Assembly (NCBI GenBank): GCA_025602905.1
Contig: JAHLKI010000003.1
Span: forward strand, 186,001-250,000
Length of the DNA stretch: 64,000 nt
DNA from: Phlyctochytrium arcticum
Lineage: Eukaryota > Chytridiomycota > Chytridiomycetes > Chytridiales > Chytridiaceae
Reading direction: 5' to 3'
The position numbers were made by a program, and so were the translations under genes. The notes below the pieces were generated by a model. It had not been told where the DNA came from, searched no databases, and was given only the letters and a program-made list of their open reading frames with translations. Positions 56,059 through 64,000 of the stretch are shown here, one piece after another. Each line of letters opens with the position of its first letter. The stretch's first letter is position 1.

Positions 56059-59000
56059 CTAATATTCAAGCATTTGCATATCAATTCGACAATTAGCGTC
56101 AAACAAAAGATTAGAGCCCACCCAAGATAAAGTAAAATTATGCAACCCGAGTGCGAGTCCTGATGTAATAAACGATAAAGGGAAACGTACAATTTGCCCA
56201 GCATATCTCCAAAAAAGATAAAATGTTTTAACAACATTTCCATCAACTCGGATCGAAATATCAGTACCAAAATTGTCAGAACTGGAATATAATGCGATAC
56301 TGCCATTGAACATTTGAACTGAACGGGTTGTATTGAAAGCTTTTATGAAACCGCTAGGAATGGATGTATCACCCGGCCCTGCATTGTTCCAGATAGATAT
56401 AGCAACTGGTCGAGTAATTTCACCCCCTTTAGGGCCATCTAAGTACACACCTGAATCTGCTTTTATATACATCATGTTTTGATATGGTGGAGCGGTTGAA
56501 GTATTACCAATGCCTATGTATCCTGAGACAGTTGCATTGTCATTCTCGAATTGAATCGTGGAAAACCCATTTGCTGTTCTATTTTTTATTTTAAGAACAT
56601 TTCCTACAAAATTCGCTTGTATTACATGCGTGCTAATACTACTAATCCCAAAATCGATAGGACCGTCCGTCTTTATAGTGGAAGCACCACCGATACCACC
56701 TAATTTTAAGATTAAGGAAGAATTGTACCAACTGAGAATGCTATTGTTTGCGATAGTATCGAAAAAATGTAAATCGCCGTTGGTATGACTCGGTGTGCAT
56801 CTAAGATACATATTTCCCAAGTTGATTTGTGCATAGCCTGTAGATGGCATATTGAGGAATGTACCATTTATTGTTAAATCTCCAGTTGTAGAAAGACTCG
56901 GTAAGGTGGGTGTGGAACTCGACAAACTTGTAAGGTTGGCATGTAGAGGTTGTTTTCCAGTGAAAGATGAGAGAACCGAATTACCTGCCACAAATACATC
57001 CGTCCCTACATACAGTTTTTTAGCAACACTTGCTCCTCCAGATACTCTAAGTGCACCGGTATCTACTGCACTTGCATCTGTCGTTGGAAGGACAAAAACC
57101 GTCGTAGCATCTATCGTAAAAGCATTAATGTTGCCAATCGATGGAGCGGAACTGCCTCCAACCGTATTACTTGTATTTATGTAGAAATCAAGGGCATTAG
57201 TGAATAATTGACTTCCATGGTGGCGACTTCGAATAAAATGCTTATAGCCGCCTGTTCGATATTCAAAAATTATTCCTCCTAAATTTAACAAACCTTCTGC
57301 ATCAGCCCCTCCACCCATCGTAATCCATTTAGAAACAGCCATGCCTCCACGAACTTGAAGAGCGCCCGTGGAAACAGATGATGTGTCGGTTGTCGTTGAT
57401 ATGACTACAGAACCGTCTCCTTTTAGTTGAAGCATATGACTAGATAAACTGAAGTTGTAAAATCCGAGACTTCCGTTTCCAAGTCCACCGGTACCATTTA
57501 AACCGGCGTGGTATAACCCCCATTGCGTACTAGACGAGGTGTCGTTCATGGAAAGTATAGCATTTCCTGAAGTTGCGGAACTCGGAGCATTGATGGTAAT
57601 ACCGAGAGGTTGATTTCCCATCCCAAGATTCAATGTTAATAATTTAGAAGTCATACTCGTATCGTAACCAGTCAATTTAGTTTCGATCGGTGTTATGCGA
57701 GTATTGTAGTCACTCGTCAAAACATAGCCTGGGACACTTTCAAGTCGAGAAAAACTCAGCGAACCAACAGTGTCAGATGAAGACAAGTCGACGGTATTTT
57801 TTAAAGATAGTGAACCAAATGCAGGTTTATTTAAAACATTTACGTACTCAATAGCACCGCTCGATGCAGATAAAGACAAACCTAATGTTGTTTTAATTGC
57901 AGCGGCGTTTGAGGAATCAATTAAAGGTTGAAGTGTCGAAACGTTTACTTTACTGATGGGTAAAGTACCCACAACATAACTTGTAGACAAATCAATTATG
58001 TCTAGGTTTGATAATGCCTTCAACTGGCTTTGTCTAGTTTCAATAGGAGTGAATCTATTGTCTATAACAGTTTGTCGAGCATTATATGTAGAGAGCAATG
58101 TGTAGTTACTTAATGGAATTGCAGCAATTTGAGTATTGACATATTCTTGACTAGCAACTAACTTTGTTGTCTCGATGTATACACCGCTTGAAGAGATTCT
58201 CATAACTTCAGATAAAGTTCCACTCGACCCAGTTGAAGAAGAGAATATCATGGACGAGCCATGGTTATTATCATCTTGAATGCTAATTTGCGAAGAGAGT
58301 TTATTTGCGAATGGTGCGAATTTCAGCACTTGTGTCGAATTGGAATCCTTTGTGAGAAGGATATTGTCCACATATTTGTTGTTACTGAATCCACCAGAAA
58401 TGCCCTTGAACAATAGTACACTGGATACAGTTCCCGTTGTAGGAGAACTTTGATGACTTGTGATTAATGTTCCATTGACATAAACTGATAAAGTGTCATA
58501 AACCAATTTTATAACAACATTTGTCCAAGTGACTCGAGGTAATGAGAGCGGGGGGATAACTGACTGGTTTGTTCCTTCCGGACTTGTGATTAATGAAAAA
58601 TTCGACCAACTTGAAAAATAAACCCACCAACCCCCGCAAGAAATCTGAATCCCATCATTGTTTTGAGTTCCATAGTATAAACTTGAATTAAGAGTCCAAT
58701 AACGCCCTAGATTAGGTATCGTATAAGTCAGGGTACCTGATGAACTTGTCTGTCCAAATGCTTGTAACTGAACCCATTTGTTGGTCGAGTCGTATAAAGC
58801 GTTTCCAGTTAGTACACCACTTGGTGATCCGGAATTGAAATTTTCATTCAATAATGTTGTCGAAGTTGTGTCAACTCCTGAAAGCGAAACTGAATTAGCA
58901 ATGGTGTTTTGTTTGCTCGGTAATGCCGTGTCAATTACGAGCTGTCGAGCATCGTAAACACTTTGTGCAACAAAAGATGGCACATTTGATAACAAACTGA

Positions 59001-61652
59001 AATCCAATTTAGAGGAAGTTGTAATCAATGGATGTTTAAGAGCCATTCCCGTAGCAAAAGCTGTGTTATTCACATATCCAAGTAATGTTGATGATAAAGA
59101 CGTATGAGAAACATAAGTAGCAGGTAAATTTGCTGTAACTGCATATCCACTCAAATTGGGCGTATCCGAGATTAAACTATATGAAAGTTTGTTAGAACTT
59201 GTGAGTTATGGCTGAAAATTGTTATTGAGATTTGACTCGAGGTCATATACCAGAGCGGTAGTTAGGTCAATTGATTCTAGCAAAGGCTCAAGCAATTCAG
59301 ATGTTGTTTCAACTATTTTCGGAATGATAATTTCGGTATCATATTCGCGTAATATTTGAAGATTGACCGCTTGGTGACCGTATTCATTTTGCAATCCTAA
59401 CCATGAACACGGAGGAGGCTTATCGAATAATAGCCGCGTTGTATCACACCCAAGAGCATCTGGTAATGTTGCAATAACGACATTACTTCCTTCTTCGAGA
59501 GAAGCGGTACCATCTTCGTTATACAAACCGTTATCATCCTCATCTATTTCTTGTTTCCGCTCATGCCCCCAAATTCCAATGAATCCACCTACAAGACTCC
59601 CTCCTGTGAGAGCACCGGACAACCCACCTACGGCTCCTATAGCAGAACTTGCGATTCCTGAGATGCCAGCGCCACCGCCGAAAATGGATATTACTCCACC
59701 AAGTCCTCCTAACGCTCCAGCCAGTCCGCCACTCGATGCTATCGTAGAGCCACTGCCAGATTTGAACGTCTCTTCTGGAGTGTCGGCGTTTTTTTGCTCT
59801 GGTGGATCTTCAGCCGTCTTCTCTTGTGTAAATGTGTCAATTGTTGAGATAGTGTACCCAAGTCCCGGACTGCCGACCAAAATCACCCCTGTTCCGGCAG
59901 TCAAGGTCATTGTGTTTGATATTGTCCTGCCGACAACTGTGATCCCCGTTCCCCCTACAAGTGGTTCCTCGATTTCGGGTTCGTCCGGTTGATAAGTACA
60001 CGAAATGGTTGCCCCGGTGATGCTAATATTGGTACCAGCCACATAGGCTCCGCGAATATCATTTCCAACACGTGTGACTCCATTAGATGCTGTGAGATTT
60101 TCTGCTATGTTTGTTTTTGTCAAATTCATGGAGAGAGCACCTTCTACAGTTAAATCCAAAGTAACTTCGTGGCTGCTATTCTCGTGCAAGCCGTTTCCGA
60201 ATGTTCGAGTATCTGTCAATATTTCATCATCGAATTCGAGATTTCCTTGTGTATGAAGATCCAGGAATACCTCATTTCCATTTCTAAGTCCAAGACTGTT
60301 AATACTTTGAAAGATTAAACCAGAGGTAAGTTTACCTTCGCTATTGACTCGAATAGTTTGATTATTTACAAATGCTGAAGGATTCACACCAATATTATTG
60401 TTGAGATCCACGACAAGTGTTGCGTCGGTTCATAGAGATATTTCTCGTCGACCATTCAAAACTCCGCTGATATCTATCGCAGAACCGCTTTGGTATAATT
60501 GTTGAACATATGAACTTGTCACTGCTTCATCACTATCTGGTGAGAAATTCTGCGATAGAATTATATGCGGAACTTCTAATCGTTGAAATGTTTCATTATA
60601 AACAAATGCATCGCTCCGTCTTAATGAAGATACCCCTGAATCATATGGGACCTCTCCAATAGCGGTGGATCTAAATGACAACTTGTTCCCAGTTCGTTGA
60701 AAATTTTCATGGTCTACATCAAGTTTTACTATCGCTCCCTCGAGACTTTCAAGAGGGTCGCGATAGACACTAATCGCTCCAGCTCCTTTTAAAAGTTTTG
60801 TCGCATCTTGTGCTTTCGCAAAAAGTTTATCATCTTTGACTTCAAGCGTGTCTTCATCAATGTTCAGTTTTAGCGCACCTTCTTCATTTGTAGTGAAAGG
60901 TGGTATTGCATTTGGACAAATTCCTTGCTCGGAGATGTATAGCGGTGTTTTTAAAGTAATACCTACCGTATCGTCATCTCGATACATTGGGAACTCAAAA
61001 AGTTTTTCCTTAACTTTCAATTGTCCCCCATCAATCTCTAAAGTATCACTGTCGTATTTGATGGACAATCTATGTGAGTTAAAACTGTTGAACTCGAATG
61101 GTGGTGCAATTTTTAACTCGAGACCCTTTTCGAAAAGAGTACCGTCTTCGAATCCTCCCTCGTTGTCTTGAAAATGACTCGAGTAGCAAAGTGAACTTCG
61201 CCATCGTCATTTATGAAAAGGGGACTATCAACTTTTGGTGTTTTTTCAATTATTGATAATTTTTCTTCTTCGTTTATATATAAACATGTATCGTCATAAT
61301 TCAAAAAGACCAAGTGTTGTTCAGTCGAATATTGGAGTGGAGAATCCACATTTAAATCAACCGCTGTCAAATTCCCTTCCGGAGAAACCTGAAGACGAGT
61401 CTCATCTATCGATAATGAAAGAATTGCTTCACCGTTTTCGAGATTGGTGGATAAGGGTGCGATTGAGCTTACTTTGTTAACTTCTAATTCCCCATTTTCG
61501 TTACTAATTTTGTCTATTTCAGCCGATTTGAAGCCTGTTATTTTGTTATTACCCGAAAACCCGGTAATGTTACCCGTAATATAAGGATTTTCCAAATTGG
61601 TATCTGATAATAAGCGTAATCCTGTTGAGTTTCGTGAATTGATACCACTCAT
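56059..61652 (-). pseudogene. Giant fibre-like structural gene, broken
   Basis: One reading unit of about 1,864 codons from ATG 61652 (MSGINSRNSTGLRLLSD) to TAG 56059, interrupted by a one-base loss near 61168, an in-frame TGA at 60432-60430 and an in-frame TAA at 59208-59206. On both sides of each stop the frame and the repeat style continue. The first third has triple-beta-spiral-like repeats (LKLNIDEDTLEVKDDKLFAK; LSLSIDETRLQVSPEGNL), as in adenovirus-type fibre shafts. A Gly-rich hydrophobic stretch (GGLGGVISIFGGGAGISGIA) follows. The last 1,030 codons have repeats of DARQ.VID, DTSSVSTGALQVRGGMAVSK and VDTGALRVSGGASVAKKLYV, common in large-DNA-virus and phage tail-fibre-like proteins, plus a lectin-like domain near 58350-58800. 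The likely role is host attachment. The lesions make this copy non-functional unless stops are read through. Confidence 0.8.
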
Positions 61653-61715
61653 ATTTGTTAAAATAATGACTTTAACATATGCGAGCAAATTCTTTTCCAA
61701 TAATCCGGGCGTGAT

Positions 61716-63275
61716 TTAACGGAGACGTGCCTTTTTTTTGGGACGAGTAGCAACTGGTTCATCCACTGCTCTCCGTCGTTCTCGAATTGAAACGGTTGGT
61801 TCATTACTTTCAAAAACTAATGGAACGGAGCGTGGGGCTGTATAATCAGCAGTCTTTTTTCCTCGTAATGCCGCAAGTGGACGGAGTTGAGGTCCTCTGG
61901 GGGTGAAATCTGTTCCGTTTTCATCACCTTCTATATATGGAAGCGAGGTAGCAACGGGTGGGTCATAATTTACTCTCCGCGTCTGTCGTTGTTCTCTCCG
62001 TTGACGAATATCTCTCTCGACAATTTCGAGTGTTTGACCATTAGGAGAAAGATATTGAATGCCTTCATCAATTCTAGGTCTTTTTAAAGGTTATGTGGCA
62101 TCACCTTCATCATTTCTTTGTCGCCGTCGATTCACAGGAGGCGGGAGTTGCGGAGGAATTTCAACCTTGGGACGTTGCTTAACCACCGGTTTAAACCCTT
62201 CATATGGTTGAAATCTATTTGAATTCGATGAAGCGTTTCGGATAACACCAGGTTCACTTGGATAAAATTGTGGATTTGTTGGGACTACTTCACTACGAAG
62301 TTGATTTTCTAATACAACCTGTTTATTTTTTGGAGTTCTAGTAGGTTTCTCGATAATAGATGTTCTTCGGATACCTCTATCTCTTTGGCGTCTGATAGGT
62401 GTTTTGGCAGGAATAGAAATAAATCTATCATTGATTATATTGTCTTCAAGAATTTGTTGAAGGTCATTATTATTTCTTTCCGAACGATTATTTGCTACAA
62501 CCTCTGGAACATACTGTGTTTCATTATATTTTATATCAGGTGGTGGAGATAACGGAAAGGGACTATCATTTGGTAGCGATGGGAACGACGAAGGGAACAT
62601 ACCAGGCATTGGGAGGTCTGCTTTTGTATGGATCACATTTTCAAGTGGCGTTGTATTTCCAGTAGAGCCATACATTCTAGCCAAGCCCGAAAGCGGGTCA
62701 ACACGAATTTCTGTTTCTTTTGTTGCAATAATCGGATTACCTGATTTAGAGTTTATATTAGATGGTAACTCGACTCCTTCCGTTCCACCAGGGGGAGCCT
62801 GAAAACGAAGACCAGTCATTGCAGTAGTTTCAGCTGAATAATGATAAACGTTTCCATTATCATCAGGTATGGGCATTCTGGTTGTTGAATTGTTGGTCCC
62901 AATTGAAACATTAATTCTTCGTCGTGATGGTGTAATGCTGTCTAGGTATTTTTCCTTTTGTCTATAATCCTCTTCGGCTTTTATGTAGTCCATACCATCG
63001 CGATATGCTTTTGTCATATACTTTGAAGCAGATATACGCAATGATTCGGCGCTTGATATTGGCTTTTCATATACAGGGTCTACATAATTCTTTTTTGTAC
63101 TAAGGTCTTGATTATGTATGTTCCTGTTCCAAGAAAAAACGACTTTTGGTCTTCCAGTTTCGTCTAGTCGGTCATAGTCAAAGGCAAAACCTCATTGCCT
63201 TATTTGCAAATTTGGAATAGGTCTTTGTGCCTGATTGATTCCAGTAAATTTAAGTTTATTTGCACGATACTCCAT
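61716..63275 (-). pseudogene. Proline- and arginine-rich virion-type protein, two in-frame stops
   Basis: About 520 codons from ATG 63275 (MEYRANKLKFTGINQAQRPI) to TAA 61716, with TGA at codon 28 (63194-63192) and TAA at codon 395 (62093-62091). After each stop the same frame carries on with matching composition (GFAFDYDRLDETGRPKVVFS; LKRPRIDEGIQYLSPNGQ). The middle is disordered and rich in Pro, Asn and Arg (PMPGMFPSSFPSLPND); the C-terminus is strongly basic (RPKKKARLR), suggesting DNA binding or nuclear import. A conserved-looking motif IPDDNGNVYHYSAETT lies near 62850. No family recognised; a virion core or minor capsid role is a guess from position between fibre and packaging genes. Confidence 0.65.
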
Positions 63276-63320
63276 TTATATTATCATGTAAAAAAATAAT
63301 ATAGGTTCTTATTAAACAAT

Positions 63321-63632
63321 ATGGCTAATAAATTTGGTAATTTTTTTAATAAAGCAAAAGGTCATGCGAGAACGATTTGGAACAATGCCCCGTCCTATAT
63401 TCAAAAAGGAAGAAATTTTGCAAATTCGGCTATACTCGGTGTTCGGAAAGTCAATAATGCGATAGAAGGAGTTAATAGAGCCGTTCAAGATTCTCCTAAA
63501 CTATTTAATGAGAAGGCTAGAGGACATGCTTCGAGCTTTGTAGAAAGGACGGGGTCGGCAGTCAAACGGCTTGAAGATTTACATAAAGAGGGTGACGATT
63601 TTATTCATAAAGTTGGTCGAAATATGACCTAA
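63321..63632 (+). CDS. Small basic amphipathic virion-type protein
   Basis: 103 codons, ATG 63321 (MANKFGNFFNKAKGHARTIW), no intron. Continuous helix prediction with basic and amphipathic faces (SAILGVRKVNNAIEGVNRAV, SAVKRLEDLHKEGDDF) and a Gly/Phe-rich N-terminus. Its size and profile recall the small membrane-active or core-associated proteins of adenovirus- and polinton-type virions, but I cannot show homology. The 45-bp AT-rich gap to the divergent gene at 63275 must hold two promoters, and its stop overlaps the stop of the ATPase gene. Confidence 0.6.
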   Translation: MANKFGNFFNKAKGHARTIWNNAPSYIQKGRNFANSAILGVRKVNNAIEGVNRAVQDSPKLFNEKARGHASSFVERTGSAVKRLEDLHKEGDDFIHKVGRNMT

Positions 63633-64000
63633 AATACATAATCATGAAACCCCTTTGAATCACAATATTTATAAATCTCGTTGGCGCTTGCCCCCATTAA
63701 ATTCACATAACAAAATGAGTATTTTTCTTTTGTGCATTCTGTTAAAAATTTAAGAACTTGCTTTTCTTCCGCAAATGCGGTGGTGAGCACTTTGGCCAAT
63801 ATTCTCAAGTCTTCAGCATTGTTTTTAAAAACAATCCATTCCGTTGAACAATTTTTCTGTTTCGAAGACAATTGGGAACGAATGGCTTGACAACATACAA
63901 TGATAGAAATGTTGAAATGTCTTCCCTTTGTAAACAATTTATCCAGTTCCGTTGACAATTCTTTACTCCGAGCTCCATCAGCGGCATCGTCTATAAACAA
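63629..64000 (-). CDS. FtsK/HerA-type genome packaging ATPase (A32-like), partial
   Basis: C-terminal 123 codons; the gene enters from beyond the right edge. The first visible residues, LFIDDAADG, are a Walker B strand with two acidic residues. Next is FTKGRHFNISIIVCCQAI, the sensor-like block 'GRHxNIS' that marks A32-type viral packaging ATPases, then STEWIVFKN (arginine/sensor region position). Walker A lies outside the window. These ATPases pump DNA into capsids in large DNA viruses, virophages and polinton-like viruses. It is uninterrupted in the visible part. Stop TAG at 63629-63631 overlaps the stop of the plus-strand neighbour. Confidence 0.8.
   Translation of the reverse strand: MFIDDAADGARSKELSTELDKLFTKGRHFNISIIVCCQAIRSQLSSKQKNCSTEWIVFKNNAEDLRILAKVLTTAFAEEKQVLKFLTECTKEKYSFCYVNLMGASANEIYKYCDSKGFHDYVF

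Noticed and set aside
59579..59992. Plus-strand Pro-rich open frame opposite the fibre gene
   Set aside because: Shadow of the Gly-rich fibre segment on the other strand.
56059..63275. Alternative genetic code to explain in-frame stops
   Set aside because: TAA, TAG and TGA all serve as ordinary terminators for neighbouring genes, and host genes use the standard code.
63321..63632. Naming the small protein as adenovirus pVI homologue
   Set aside because: Only size and amphipathic character match; no diagnostic residues or cleavage sites could be confirmed.

Overview
The window is eukaryotic nuclear DNA. Genes lie close together on both strands and are split by many short introns (about 50-100 bp, GT...AG). 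The gene set is that of a flagellated opisthokont and fits a zoosporic fungus of chytrid type. An ARMC3 homologue, a Pierce1-type microtubule inner protein and a tubulin-type cytosolic carboxypeptidase point to a motile cilium. They sit beside a Kex2-type protease, RPS25, CSN5, HGH1, PCID2/Thp1 and other general eukaryotic genes. The species cannot be named from the sequence alone, and chytrid is an inference.

Region 1 (1-39.5 kb) is ordinary host chromosome. In order it holds: TMEM245-like membrane protein (partial), cytosolic carboxypeptidase, an unknown Ser/Pro-rich protein, SFT2-type vesicle protein, inositol polyphosphate multikinase, macro-domain hydrolase, a decayed Merlin/ISXO2 transposon, ARMC3, an unknown protein, BRCT-WGR-PARP, TANGO2, kexin, RPS25, an RCC1-repeat protein, a Pierce1-like protein, epsin, RNASEH2C, HGH1, PSME3IP1-like, CSN5 and PCID2. 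Several pairs are divergent and share promoters.

Region 2 (39.5-52.4 kb) is a nest of mobile DNA. A C-terminal fragment of a Fanzor/TnpB-like RNA-guided nuclease is joined back-to-back to the C-terminal half of a MULE transposase. Next comes a nearly complete second MULE (41692-45017) with 89-bp terminal inverted repeats, an 8-bp target duplication and one frameshift. A Crypton-type tyrosine recombinase follows, with short iterons and a palindrome upstream of its start. Last is a long gene that appears to fuse a Mutator-like DDE transposase to a RecQ helicase. The region ends at a perfect 58-bp palindrome and an 11-bp tandem array.

Region 3 (about 52.4-64 kb, running off the right edge) looks like an integrated DNA virus or virus-like element. 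It is AT-rich, intronless and tightly packed. It has a 356-bp tandem duplication full of GTGACA/TGTCAC hexamers, a Cys-rich protein, a complete response-regulator receiver domain, small charged proteins, a tRNA-Gly(UCC) and a huge fibre-like gene. It also has a proline-rich basic protein, a small helical basic protein and part of an FtsK/HerA-type (A32-like) packaging ATPase. The two largest structural genes are broken by in-frame stops and one frameshift, so this copy is decaying. No capsid protein or polymerase is visible in the window, so the virus group is unresolved; a polinton-like virus or another relative encoding an A32-type ATPase is plausible.
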